DNA of 27,509 bases. Origin: Pelotomaculum sp. UBA3103 (GTDB lineage: Bacteria; Bacillota; Desulfotomaculia; Desulfotomaculales; Pelotomaculaceae). A program made the translations under genes and the position numbers. This document shows positions 16,984 through 24,843 of the stretch, in pieces. The stretch lies in the NCBI GenBank assembly GCA_002365855.1, contig DFAP01000139.1, positions 22,106 through 49,614 of the forward strand. Direction: 5' to 3'. Each line of letters starts with the position of its first letter. Within the stretch, counting starts at the first letter, position 1. The notes beneath the pieces were generated by a model, which was given only the letters and a program-made list of their open reading frames with translations, searched no databases and was not told the origin of the DNA.

Positions 16984-17860
16984 AACAATAACTTACTACC
17001 TGCGGGAAGCGGTTCAGTCAATAATTCGCAACAGTTGGCTTTCAGTGACGTCAGTTGGGGTAGTGGCAGTATCCCTTTTGATTTTGGGCTGTTCTCTGCT
17101 GCTTGTGTTAAATGCCAATAATATCGCGGCTAACCTGGAGTCCAGCGTTGAAATCAGCGCCTTTTTAAATGAGGGGGCATCTGTCAACGACGTTAATAAC
17201 TTAAAGCTGAAGCTGGAGTCTTTGTCCGAGGTAGCCGAGGTCAAGTATGTGCCCAAAGAGCAGGCGCTGGAAGAGATGAAGGATAATTTCGGAGACAAAA
17301 AGGATATTCTCGCCGGTTTGGAGGAAAAAAACCCTCTGCCGGATACGTTCAGAATCAGGACCTATAACGTGGAACAGGTAGCGTCCCTGGCCCAACATCT
17401 GGAAACCTACAGCCTGGTTGAGCAGGTGCGTTACGGACAGGGCGTGGTGGAGAAACTGCTCACCCTGAGCAGGTGGGTGCGTACAGCGGGACTGCTGACC
17501 ATGATCCTGCTGGGTATCGCCGCGGTTTTCCTGATTGCTACCACCATTCGTCTCTCGGTTTTTTCCAGGCGCAAGGAAATTGGTATTATGAAGTTTCTTG
17601 GTGCGACCAACTGGTTTGTACGCCTGCCATTCCTTCTGGAAGGCATGGTTCTGGGATTTTCAGGGTCGGCCTTGGCAGTATTGGTCGTGTATTTTGGATA
17701 TCTTTCACTGATTGGCAACATTCAGATTTCACTGCCATTTATGCAGCTGGTAACCGATCGGAAATTAATCATACCCCTGATGGAAGGCATCCTTGCTCTG
17801 GGACTAGCCATCGGGGCGGCGGGCAGCATGATCAGCATGCGCAGGTTCCTCAAAGTATAA
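16973..17860 (+). CDS. ftsX: Cell division permease-like protein FtsX
   Basis: Integral membrane partner of FtsE, transmitting ATP-driven changes to extracellular hydrolases rather than moving a substrate. 295 residues: one N-terminal helix (SLLILGCSLLLVLN), an extracellular domain (about 45-160) with ExSAFLNEGASV and VKYVPKEQALEEMK, then three C-terminal helices of the FtsX/MacB type. ATG 16973 overlaps the end of ftsE and gives the typical MRLKTITYYLREAVQSI start. The M23 gene follows 41 bases later and is the likely regulated partner. Confidence 0.95.
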   Translation: MRLKTITYYLREAVQSIIRNSWLSVTSVGVVAVSLLILGCSLLLVLNANNIAANLESSVEISAFLNEGASVNDVNNLKLKLESLSEVAEVKYVPKEQALEEMKDNFGDKKDILAGLEEKNPLPDTFRIRTYNVEQVASLAQHLETYSLVEQVRYGQGVVEKLLTLSRWVRTAGLLTMILLGIAAVFLIATTIRLSVFSRRKEIGIMKFLGATNWFVRLPFLLEGMVLGFSGSALAVLVVYFGYLSLIGNIQISLPFMQLVTDRKLIIPLMEGILALGLAIGAAGSMISMRRFLKV

Positions 17861-17901
17861 CTCAGTTATGATACATTTTATCTGGTATCGGGGGAATAAG
17901 A

Positions 17902-19023
17902 ATGTTTTTCAAAAAAAGAGCCTTGACCTTTGGAGTGGTTTTATTAATGCTGCTGGTTACTCTTGGGGCGGCTTATGGAGATGAACTTGACCAACAGCTC
18001 AACGAAACCAGACAGCTGCTGAACGAGAAAAGGGATGAGGTTAACCAGGCTAAGGTTGTTGTCAATGACTATTCCCGGCAGGTTTCGCTGCTTAACAGGT
18101 CAATCAGTGAAAGAACACTGCAGCTGAAGGATCTTGAAGGCAGTCTTTCAGATACCAGACAAAACTTGTTCAAGACCGAGGAAGAACTTGAAGAAGCCCG
18201 GATCAAGCTTAATAAAAGCACGGAGCTGCTTAATCAAAGAGTCCGCACCATGTACGAGGTGGGCAACGTCAGCTATCTCGAAGTCCTGTTTGAAGCCAAG
18301 GATTTCAGCGATTTCGTCAACCGCTTTGAGCTGCTTAAACGGGTTGTGCAACAGGACGCTTCGACCATCGAGCTGGTCAAGGCTGATCGTCAGGCGTTAA
18401 ATAATAAGAAGGCTGATCTTCAGGTGAAGCAGGAAAGGCTTAACACCATGATTGCCGAGCAGGATGCGGCGCGCCAGGAGCTGGCGTCCAAGCAGAACGA
18501 GAGGAGCGCACTCTTGCGGGAGGCCGAGCGCAATATGTGGGACATCGAGGCCGAGGCTGCAAAACTGGAGGCTCAGGAGCAGGAGATCCTGCGCCGGATC
18601 GCCCAGCTGCGTTCCAAGGATAGGCCACTTTCCGAAGGGCCATTCGCCTGGCCTGTACCCGGTAATACATATATATCATCGTATTTTGGCCCCCGTGTAC
18701 ACCCCATTTTGGGAACCAGCAGGATGCATAACGGGATCGACATACCTGCGAACACAGGCGTCACCGTAGTGGCCGCGCACGACGGAACTGTCATTGACGT
18801 AGGCTATATGAGCGGCTACGGTAATATTGTCATGATCGACCACGGCGGCGGGCTTACAACCCTCTACTCGCACCTGTCTGCCCAGCTTGTTTCCCAGGGA
18901 CAGGAAGTAAGGAAGGGCGACGCTATAGCCAGGGTCGGCAGTACAGGACTTTCCACCGGGCCGCACCTGGATTTTTCGGTGAGGTTGAACGGAAGTCCCG
19001 TAAACCCGTTAAATTATTTCTAA
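17902..19023 (+). CDS. Coiled-coil M23 (LytM) peptidoglycan hydrolase or activator
   Basis: 373 residues, exported: signal peptide to about residue 26 (ending AAYGDE). Residues about 28-235 are long coiled coils like those of EnvC and CwlO. The C-terminal 120 residues form a LytM/M23 domain. Zinc-site residues H276 and D280 (HNGID) and H324 (YSHLS) are present, but the last motif reads GPHLDFSV: H355 is kept and the usual second histidine is D357. It may be a modified endopeptidase or, like EnvC, a degenerate activator. Being directly after ftsEX, it is the likely FtsEX-controlled cell-wall factor. ATG 17902 follows GGGGGAATAAG. Confidence 0.9.
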   Translation: MFFKKRALTFGVVLLMLLVTLGAAYGDELDQQLNETRQLLNEKRDEVNQAKVVVNDYSRQVSLLNRSISERTLQLKDLEGSLSDTRQNLFKTEEELEEARIKLNKSTELLNQRVRTMYEVGNVSYLEVLFEAKDFSDFVNRFELLKRVVQQDASTIELVKADRQALNNKKADLQVKQERLNTMIAEQDAARQELASKQNERSALLREAERNMWDIEAEAAKLEAQEQEILRRIAQLRSKDRPLSEGPFAWPVPGNTYISSYFGPRVHPILGTSRMHNGIDIPANTGVTVVAAHDGTVIDVGYMSGYGNIVMIDHGGGLTTLYSHLSAQLVSQGQEVRKGDAIARVGSTGLSTGPHLDFSVRLNGSPVNPLNYF

Positions 19024-19084
19024 TCCACCTGAAGTGTAAAGTTTTGTTTTGTTAATAAAGAGGGTTTGTTAATTTGTTAGCCGC

Positions 19085-19119
19085 TGTTGTTTGAAGGCAA
19101 CGAGCGCCTTTAAACAACA
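19085..19119 (+). other. Strong 14-bp stem-loop downstream of the M23 gene
   Basis: TGTTGTTTGAAGGC (19085-19098) pairs with GCCTTTAAACAACA (19106-19119), 13 Watson-Crick pairs and one G-U, around a 7-base loop. It is not followed by a T-run, so it is probably not itself a terminator; it may stabilise the mRNA end or be a protein site. Confidence 0.55.
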
Positions 19120-19134
19120 AGGGGATTTATGGGC

Positions 19135-19162
19135 AGCCTCTATCTTTTGGGGCTCTTTTTTT
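19135..19162 (+). terminator. Intrinsic terminator of ftsEX-M23
   Basis: AGCCTC (19135-19140) pairs with GGGGCT (19149-19154), one G-U pair, followed by seven Ts (19156-19162). Confidence 0.75.
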
Positions 19163-19194
19163 GTACAGTTGTAATTATTCCCAGTTTGTTGTAG

Positions 19195-19200
19195 TATAAT
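19195..19200 (+). promoter_or_regulatory. Candidate -10 box upstream of the S41 protease
   Basis: Perfect TATAAT. A fitting -35 is not clear: TTGTAA lies 20 bases upstream, too far, but would be 17 bases from the overlapping TAGTAT. Transcription would start near 19207. Confidence 0.45.
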
Positions 19201-19225
19201 AAACGTATTGAGGATAGAACGGCAG

Positions 19226-20395
19226 GTGTTAAGATTATTGGGAAACAACGACTTGTATGCCAGGTCCGGAGGCGGCAAGTGGCTGAAGGTTCTGGCGGTT
19301 TTTATCTTTGCCCTGGTTATCGTCGCGGGCGGTTTATTTGCCAGCAATTACAAGCATTTTAGCAATTTAATCAAGGTTATAACTCTTGTCAGGACCCAGT
19401 ACCTGGTTCCGGTCAACACCACCCTCTTGGTAGACGGGGCGATTAAAGGGATTGTAAATTCGCTGAACGACCCTTACTCTGTTTACCTCGATCCCCAGAC
19501 ATTTTCCCAGCTTCAGGACCAGATTAAAGGGTCGTTTGGCGGCCTGGGCATTCTGGTGGGGGTAAAAGAACAGTACCTTACGGTGGTGCGCGCCTATTCA
19601 GGAACACCGGCTGCAAAGAAGGGGATCGTTGCCGGGGATATAATAACCCATATCAATGACAGTGACGCCAAAGGGTTGGAGCTTGAAACTGCTATAAATT
19701 TGATGCGTGGCCCGGTTGGATCCGCCATAAAGTTGACTGTCAGCAGGCAGGGCGCCCCCGAACCGCTGCACTTTGAACTGGTTAGGGAAGAAATTAACGT
19801 GCCCACAGTAGAGGGGCATGTCCTGCCCGGCTCTAACATCGGTTACGTAGCTATCAGCCAATTTACCGAGCGTACGGCTGAGGAGATGAGAGAGACCCTG
19901 AACACACTGCAGGGCGAGCGTGTGAAAGGACTTATTTTGGATCTGCGCGATAACCCGGGCGGTGAACTCATTGCCGCGGTAAACGTGGCCAAGAATTTCA
20001 TTCCCAAGGGACCTATTGTATATATTGACTACCGGCTCGGCAGGGACCAGGAGTTCCCGTCGGAAGGGCGGACAATCCAGCTTCCGCTGGTAGTATTGAT
20101 CAACGGTGGCAGCGCCAGTGCGGCTGAAATCCTGGCCGGAGCTGTAAAAGACACCGGAGCGGGAACTTTGGTAGGTGGAAAAACATTCGGCAAGGGAATT
20201 GTGCAGACGGTATTTCCCCTTGACAACGGTGCAGGGCTGAAGTTGACCACGGCCCGCTACCTGACCCCTCTTAGGAACGACATTCATCAAAAAGGAGTTG
20301 AGCCGGACTTTACCGTCCAGCCCCTGGATGACTGGTCCCGTGACTCCCAGCTGGACAGGGCGATAGAACTGATGCAGCAGAAGATAGCAGGCTGA
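19226..20395 (+). CDS. ctpA: S41 carboxy-terminal processing protease (CtpA/CtpB)
   Basis: Membrane-anchored serine protease that trims or regulates extracytoplasmic proteins; B. subtilis CtpB signals in sporulation. There is one N-terminal membrane helix (VLAVFIFALVIVAGGLFA), a PDZ domain (about 90-175, GSFGGLGILVGV to GDIITHIND), and an S41 domain. The catalytic serine is the second in GGSASAAE and the lysine is in TFGKGIVQ, 25 residues apart as in E. coli Prc. Start is uncertain: GTG 19226, TTG 19208 and TTG 19238 are in frame; GTG has GAGGA about 11 bases upstream. It lies between terminators, before the minJ-like gene, as in B. subtilis. Confidence 0.93.
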   Translation: MLRLLGNNDLYARSGGGKWLKVLAVFIFALVIVAGGLFASNYKHFSNLIKVITLVRTQYLVPVNTTLLVDGAIKGIVNSLNDPYSVYLDPQTFSQLQDQIKGSFGGLGILVGVKEQYLTVVRAYSGTPAAKKGIVAGDIITHINDSDAKGLELETAINLMRGPVGSAIKLTVSRQGAPEPLHFELVREEINVPTVEGHVLPGSNIGYVAISQFTERTAEEMRETLNTLQGERVKGLILDLRDNPGGELIAAVNVAKNFIPKGPIVYIDYRLGRDQEFPSEGRTIQLPLVVLINGGSASAAEILAGAVKDTGAGTLVGGKTFGKGIVQTVFPLDNGAGLKLTTARYLTPLRNDIHQKGVEPDFTVQPLDDWSRDSQLDRAIELMQQKIAG

Positions 20396-20401
20396 AACAC
20401 T

Positions 20402-20431
20402 AAGCCGTGGGAAAGGTTCCGCGGCTTTTTT
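20402..20431 (+). terminator. Intrinsic terminator of the S41 protease gene
   Basis: AAGCCGTGG (20402-20410) pairs with CCGCGGCTT (20419-20427), one G-U pair, then a run of Ts to 20431. Confidence 0.88.
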
Positions 20432-20444
20432 GCAGATTTACGGG

Positions 20445-21704
20445 GTGACGCTGTTGTTTCCTTTTATTGAAGTGCTTCCCTTAATATTGAGTTCCTTCCT
20501 GCAGGCTTTTTTGAATCCGGCCTTCCTTATCGTGTTTATTATAGTGTTTATGATTATTGCCATGCAGTACAGGCGGATGGACAGGCTGAAGGAGGAGTTT
20601 TTCGGGCTTAAGTCCGGTCGTGTCTTCAGCAATCTTTTTACGGCAGCAGGGTACGGTCTGTTGGGCGGCCTTGCCGGGAGTTGCCTGATGGTATTTATCG
20701 GGCTGACAATTTCCGGTGAACTTTATTACCTGTGGCCTGTGGCCATACTGTTGATGCTTATCAACATGCGTTTTTTGTGCTTTGCTTACGCCGGCGGCAT
20801 ACTGGCGCTGTCGAATTTACTCTTTGGGTTCCCCCAGATTAATGTCTCACAGATCCTGGCCCTGGTGGCCGTCCTGCACATGGTGGAGAGTTTTTTAATC
20901 CTGGCCAGCGGACACCTCGGAGCGTCGCCGGCTTATATCAAAGGACCGGGGGGGAAAGTCATCGGCGGCTTCACCCTGCAGAAGTTCTGGCCCATTCCCA
21001 TCGTGGTCCTGGCAGTGGTGACAGGGGTGACTGTGGAAGGCGGCATAGACATGCCCGGATGGTGGCCGCTGATTAAACCGGGAGTTCCCGGTGACCCCCG
21101 GAACTTGACCTATATGATGCTGCCGCTGGTGGCCGGCCTCGGTTATGGTGATATAGCCATCGCCAGGAGCCCTGGTGAGAAAAGCCGCCTGTCCGCTCTC
21201 TTGCTGGGTTTTTACAGCCTGATCCTGCTGGTGCTGGCTGTCCTTGCCGGGGAGAGCCGGATGGTGGCCCTGGTCGCCGCGCTGTTCTCTCCTCTGGGCC
21301 ACGAAGCGCTTATTTATATCGGGAAAACGATTGAGCTCCAGGGCAAACCTCTCTATGTCCCGCCCCAAACGGGTTTAAGGGTGCTGGACGTGCTTCCGGA
21401 TGGGCCTGCCTGGCGCGCGGGGCTGCGTTCAGGTGACATCATTATATCTGTAAACGGGGAAAAGCCTTTGGGCAAATCTGACTTTTATCAGCGCCTGCAG
21501 GGAGCCCTTGTGCCTCTGGTTGTAGAATACTATAGCCGGGAAGCAAAAAAAAACCGGTCCGGACGAATCGTGCCTCCCGGACAGGGCAAACCATGGGGTA
21601 TTGTACCTGTACCGGAGGGCAATGAAGATAGGTACGTGGAGCTGCTGACCACCGGGATGCTGGGCCGCTGGCTGCAGAAGCTTTGGAGTAAATTTAAGCG
21701 TTGA
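20445..21704 (+). CDS. Polytopic membrane PDZ protein, MinJ-like
   Basis: About 420 residues. The first 290 or so form multiple membrane helices. They are followed by a cytoplasmic C-terminal PDZ domain (about 305-375) reading GLRVLDVLPDGPAWRAGLRSGDIIISVNG. Topology, length and the place right after the S41 protease match MinJ (YvjD), which in B. subtilis bridges DivIVA and MinD to place the division site. The orthology call rests on topology and synteny, not close sequence recognition. DivIVA and MinCD are not in the window. The start is uncertain between GTG 20445 and TTG 20454; GGGGTG precedes the latter, and TTG 20430 lies inside the terminator. Confidence 0.8.
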   Translation: MTLLFPFIEVLPLILSSFLQAFLNPAFLIVFIIVFMIIAMQYRRMDRLKEEFFGLKSGRVFSNLFTAAGYGLLGGLAGSCLMVFIGLTISGELYYLWPVAILLMLINMRFLCFAYAGGILALSNLLFGFPQINVSQILALVAVLHMVESFLILASGHLGASPAYIKGPGGKVIGGFTLQKFWPIPIVVLAVVTGVTVEGGIDMPGWWPLIKPGVPGDPRNLTYMMLPLVAGLGYGDIAIARSPGEKSRLSALLLGFYSLILLVLAVLAGESRMVALVAALFSPLGHEALIYIGKTIELQGKPLYVPPQTGLRVLDVLPDGPAWRAGLRSGDIIISVNGEKPLGKSDFYQRLQGALVPLVVEYYSREAKKNRSGRIVPPGQGKPWGIVPVPEGNEDRYVELLTTGMLGRWLQKLWSKFKR

Positions 21705-21730
21705 CACGTTTTTCAGGACGGGGATATAAT
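21701..21730 (+). promoter_or_regulatory. Sigma-A promoter of cooT
   Basis: Perfect TTGACA (21701-21706) and TATAAT (21725-21730) spaced by 18 bases. The -35 box overlaps the stop codon of the minJ-like gene. Confidence 0.85.
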
Positions 21731-21777
21731 CGATTAAAGGGTATTGGAGGCTGCATTTTTCACGGAGGTGAAGACAG

Positions 21778-21969
21778 GTGTGTGAAGCCAACGCTTACTT
21801 GAGGAACCAGGGCGAACAGGACGAGCTGTTTCTGGAAATGGTTGATCGCGTGGTGCCTCACGAGGACGGCCTGCTGCTGGAGGATATTTACGGCAGCAGA
21901 AAGATAATCAAAGCAAAAATTATTGAACTGGCCCTGGTCGACCACAAAATCTTTCTCGAAAGAATTTAA
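21778..21969 (+). CDS. cooT: CooT family nickel-binding protein
   Basis: Small cytoplasmic protein of 63 residues beginning MCEANAYL. In CooT the cysteine at position 2 binds nickel and the protein dimerises to help mature carbon monoxide dehydrogenase. The strand pattern, with GLLLEDIYGSRKIIKAKIIELALVDHKIFLE, fits the family. GTG 21778 has GGAGGTG (21764-21770) at 7 bases, and this start puts Cys at residue 2. It has a very strong promoter. No carbon monoxide dehydrogenase genes are near, so its client here is unknown. Confidence 0.85.
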   Translation: MCEANAYLRNQGEQDELFLEMVDRVVPHEDGLLLEDIYGSRKIIKAKIIELALVDHKIFLERI

Positions 21970-21980
21970 AATAATATTTC

Positions 21981-22018
21981 AACCACGGGGACTTTTGGTT
22001 GTTATCGGACCCGTGGTT
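21981..22018 (+). terminator. Stem-loop after cooT, possible terminator
   Basis: AACCACGGG (21981-21989) pairs perfectly with CCCGTGGTT (22010-22018) around a 20-base loop. Only a weak T-rich tail follows, so termination is possible but not certain. Confidence 0.5.
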
Positions 22019-22045
22019 CTTATGTTATGCAGGTCAAAAAATAGT

Positions 22046-22068
22046 CCTCCTGCCGGTATGGCAGGAGG
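22046..22068 (+). other. Perfect 9-bp stem-loop upstream of the uracil-DNA glycosylase gene
   Basis: CCTCCTGCC (22046-22054) pairs with GGCAGGAGG (22060-22068) around the loop GGTAT. No T-run follows. A second AGGAGG lies just after at 22076-22081, so the hairpin may act on translation or mRNA stability; role unknown. Confidence 0.5.
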
Positions 22069-22134
22069 CATCACAGGAGGTCCCGGTTTATCAGGTTTAT
22101 TAGTTTAAAAATCCGTTTATCCGGGGGTTAGAGC

Positions 22135-22734
22135 ATGAACAGGATACCATATAGTGAAGAGTTTGATCTGAGTGTGGTGCACGACCTGGACGAGCTTAAT
22201 AATATGGCTAAATTATGCATCCGTTGCGGGCTGCGTCAAGGATGCACAGGCGTTGTTTTCGGAGAGGGCAATGCCGGTTCCGGTTTAATGTTGATCGGTG
22301 AGGGGCCCGGCGCCGATGAGGACCGCCTGGGCCGTCCATTTGTCGGTAAGGCCGGGCAGCTGCTGGACAATATCCTGCAGGCAATCGGCCTGGAAAGGTT
22401 TACCCACACCTATATAGCCAACGTGGTCAAATGCAGGCCGCCGGGCAACAGGGCGCCCGGACCGGAAGAGGCCATGCAGTGCCTGCCGTGGCTGCACCGG
22501 CAGATTGAGTTAATTTCACCCCGCATTATAGTCCTCCTGGGGAACACGGCACTTCAGTATCTTATAGATCCCTCGGCAAGGATCACCAAGATGCGGGGCC
22601 ATTGGCTGACAAGCAAAAGTGGGATTAAAATCATGCCTACCTACCACCCAGCGGCATTGTTAAGAGACATGAGCAAGAAGCGTCCTGTTTGGGAGGATTT
22701 CCAGAAGGTAAGCGAGGAATTTAAGAAACTATAA
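22135..22734 (+). CDS. udg: Uracil-DNA glycosylase, type 4 (Fe-S)
   Basis: Removes uracil from DNA to start base-excision repair. 199 residues of the family 4 (thermostable type) fold. The 4Fe-4S ligands fit C28, C31, C100 and C116. Motif 1 is GEGPGADEDRLGRPFVG and the second active-site segment is MPTYHPAALLR. ATG 22135 is the only good start; a G-rich stretch (GGGGG at about 22122-22126) lies upstream but the ribosome binding site is weak. The gene ends just before a strong hairpin shared with the convergent gene. Confidence 0.93.
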   Translation: MNRIPYSEEFDLSVVHDLDELNNMAKLCIRCGLRQGCTGVVFGEGNAGSGLMLIGEGPGADEDRLGRPFVGKAGQLLDNILQAIGLERFTHTYIANVVKCRPPGNRAPGPEEAMQCLPWLHRQIELISPRIIVLLGNTALQYLIDPSARITKMRGHWLTSKSGIKIMPTYHPAALLRDMSKKRPVWEDFQKVSEEFKKL

Positions 22735-22745
22735 TCGAAAGTGAA

Positions 22746-22765
22746 GCCGGGGGGTTGCCCCCGGC
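22746..22765. terminator. GC-rich hairpin between convergent genes, likely bidirectional terminator
   Basis: GCCGGGGG (22746-22753) pairs with CCCCCGGC (22758-22765) around a 4-base loop. It lies 12 bases after the glycosylase stop and just before the end of the minus-strand gene. A T-poor ATTATTAT tail follows on the plus strand. Confidence 0.65.
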
Positions 22766-22769
22766 ATTA

Positions 22770-23114
22770 TTATCCGGTAAATATAGGCTCGTTTTCAACC
22801 TCGATCGCGCCGTTTCCGGCGCAGTTGTCTACAGCGGGTATGAAATCAACCTCGGTTGGCCAGGCCTTAACCCCTTCTTTCCTCGCCTGCTCAAGCAGTG
22901 CCATATACCGCCTTTCCGCAGCATTGATTTTAAATATGATGTGTTCAGCAAGGTCATAGTCCGAGTGGTTCATCTCCTGGATTGCCTGTTGCCATTCGAT
23001 TCGGGCATTCTCCACATCAAACACCAGGGGGGGAGGCGAAGGCTTTTCCGTCATCTCCCTGTTCTTGAAAAATTCCGCCATGTTTAAATTCTTCAGGGTC
23101 GAAACGATATCCAT
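22770..23114 (-). CDS. DUF2508 (YaaL-like) family protein
   Basis: 114 residues, cytoplasmic, function unknown. The central part (about 30-85), with ARIEWQQAIQEM, DYDLAEHIIFKINAAERRYMALLEQARKEGV, fits the helical DUF2508/YaaL pattern. YaaL is usually about 75 residues and sits near recR and bofA; this copy has N- and C-terminal extensions and is elsewhere, so it may be a paralogue. The start ATG (23112-23114, minus) has TGAGGTGA (complement of 23121-23128) upstream. It is convergent with the glycosylase gene. Confidence 0.7.
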   Translation of the reverse strand: MDIVSTLKNLNMAEFFKNREMTEKPSPPPLVFDVENARIEWQQAIQEMNHSDYDLAEHIIFKINAAERRYMALLEQARKEGVKAWPTEVDFIPAVDNCAGNGAIEVENEPIFTG

Positions 23115-23223
23115 TAATAATCACCTCAGCAATTATTATAATGGATTTAACTGGTAAATAGAAGGTCATTTTACATTATGTTACAAAACATGTCAGATTT
23201 TTCGTTCGACCCTTCGCTCAATA

Positions 23224-23252
23224 TTTAGACAATGTTTTTGGCATAATATAAA
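23224..23252 (+). promoter_or_regulatory. Candidate promoter of the solute-binding lipoprotein
   Basis: TTTAGA (23224-23229), 17 bases, then TATAAA (23247-23252), 28 bases before the start codon. Only moderate match at the -35. Confidence 0.45.
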
Positions 23253-23280
23253 AAACAAGTAAGCCAACGGGGTGAATGCT

Positions 23281-24843
23281 GTGAATGGGCAAAAGTTGTA
23301 CCGCCATTTAATAATTCTGATTCTGATCATGTTCATCCTGATGCCTTTTTTACACGGGTGTGCCCAAAAGGTGCAACCCCAAAAAAAACCTGCGGGGAAC
23401 AGCCGTGAGCAGGAGATAAAAATAGCGGTTAGCCTTGCCGATATGGAGAGGGACACCAGCCAGATTTTTAAAAAGACTATGTCCGGGCGTCAGGGCCAGA
23501 ATGGGCAAGGTCAGCAGGGCAATGGCCAGGGAGGGCAAAGCCAGCAGGCCAGCCTGGACGCCCCCGCTGTAATTCCTGTACAAACCGGGGGTCAGAGTGG
23601 AGCACAGGGCCAAACCGGCAGTCAAGCAGGTGGTCAGGGTGGAGCACAGGGCCAGACCGGTAAGGCAGGCGCCCAAAATGGCGGGCAGCGGGTTAATATC
23701 ACCTGGCTGGACGCTAAAAATGATCCGGCAAGGCAAGAAAAGGAGCTTGACCAGCTGTTAAATCAGAACGTCAAAGCTGTCATCCTTCAGGTGGTTGACC
23801 CTTCCGCCGGCCCCAGGATGGTGCGGCGGTTGGCCCAGGCCAATATTAAGGTCATTGCTCTGGGGACACTCCCTCCTAATTCACCTCTGGATGGTTATAT
23901 AACATCAGATCATGCCAGAACGGGGGAACTACAGGCCCGTTACCTGCTAAGCATGGCACAGGGCCGGACCACCCCGTTAAGAACGGTGATACTTCAAGGA
24001 GACAAATATGACCAGTCTTCGCGGGAAATAGCCTCCTCAGTCCTTGAAAATTTGAAAAATCAACCCAGCGTGCAGGTCGTTCTGGTCCAGGACCATCCCC
24101 GTGCTGACCCCCAAATGGCGTCAGCAACTATTGACCGTGTGCTCAGGTCCACCAACGACCAGATTGACGCGGTTCTTGCCACCGACGGCAGGATGGCGGC
24201 GGCAGTCGCAGAAATGCTTAAGGCCCGTGGCCTCAGCCAGCGGGTAGTAACCGTCGGTGTTGGGGCTGACCAGCGGACTTGCCGGGCGTTGGTTGCCGGT
24301 GAGCATGATGCTGAAGTAGACATGATGCCTGACCTGATCGCGAATTACGCTTATGACGCCGCTTTAGGACTGGCCACTACAGGGCACTGGCAGTACGACC
24401 GGCAGGTTAGGAACGGGGACTTTGATGTTCCTGCCAAAATAACCCCGGTGCGCCTGGTTACCCGTGAAGAGGCCTATCTGTTGGAGCAGCGCTGGGGTGA
24501 CCTGGCCGGGCAGCAAGGCCAGCAGGGGCAGCAAGGTGGTGATCAGGGCCAGCAGGGACAGGGTGGCAACAACCAGGCTGGCGGGCAAGATCAGGAACAG
24601 AGTGGCGGACAGGAGCAGCAGGGCGGCCAGAAGACCACGTTGAAGATTACTACCCAGGACGGAAAAGTAGTTGAGATGCAGATTAACGGCGAGATTAAAA
24701 AGATAGAAACAATAGAAGGCCCCGGCGCCGGCCAGGAGCAAGAGCAGCAGGGCGGTCAGGGTGAAGACGAAGGCGAAGACGGTCAGGGTAACGGCGGTGG
24801 CGGCGGTGGCGGCGGCAGCCAGGGAAGCGCCGGCCAGTCCTAA
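23281..24843 (+). CDS. Sugar-binding-type lipoprotein with Gly/Gln-rich inserts
   Basis: 520 residues. It has a lipoprotein signal with lipobox LHGC. The fold is a type I periplasmic binding protein (Peripla_BP_4, xylose/ribose-like), with LNQNVKAVILQVVDPSAGPRMVRRLAQANIKVIALG and TSDHARTGELQARYLL. The first strand (EIKIAVSLADMERD) and the second (VNITWLDAKND) are separated by about 65 residues of G/Q-rich repeats (about 70-138). A second G/Q-rich tail (about 415-460) precedes a short TTLKITTQDGKVVEMQING module and a final E/G-rich tail ending in nine glycines. GTG 23281 has GGGGTGA (23269-23275) at 5 bases. No ABC permease or ATPase lies nearby, so ligand and partner are unknown; it may be a sensor or surface-display protein. 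Confidence 0.85.
   Translation: MNGQKLYRHLIILILIMFILMPFLHGCAQKVQPQKKPAGNSREQEIKIAVSLADMERDTSQIFKKTMSGRQGQNGQGQQGNGQGGQSQQASLDAPAVIPVQTGGQSGAQGQTGSQAGGQGGAQGQTGKAGAQNGGQRVNITWLDAKNDPARQEKELDQLLNQNVKAVILQVVDPSAGPRMVRRLAQANIKVIALGTLPPNSPLDGYITSDHARTGELQARYLLSMAQGRTTPLRTVILQGDKYDQSSREIASSVLENLKNQPSVQVVLVQDHPRADPQMASATIDRVLRSTNDQIDAVLATDGRMAAAVAEMLKARGLSQRVVTVGVGADQRTCRALVAGEHDAEVDMMPDLIANYAYDAALGLATTGHWQYDRQVRNGDFDVPAKITPVRLVTREEAYLLEQRWGDLAGQQGQQGQQGGDQGQQGQGGNNQAGGQDQEQSGGQEQQGGQKTTLKITTQDGKVVEMQINGEIKKIETIEGPGAGQEQEQQGGQGEDEGEDGQGNGGGGGGGGSQGSAGQS

Noticed and set aside
19598..20290. 230-residue open frame on the minus strand
   Set aside because: Antisense shadow of the S41 protease gene, whose catalytic motifs are clear on the plus strand.
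23460..23690. Short GGCCAG/CAGGGC-type repeats resembling a CRISPR or minisatellite
   Set aside because: They are in-frame Gly/Gln codons within the lipoprotein gene, with no constant spacer structure.
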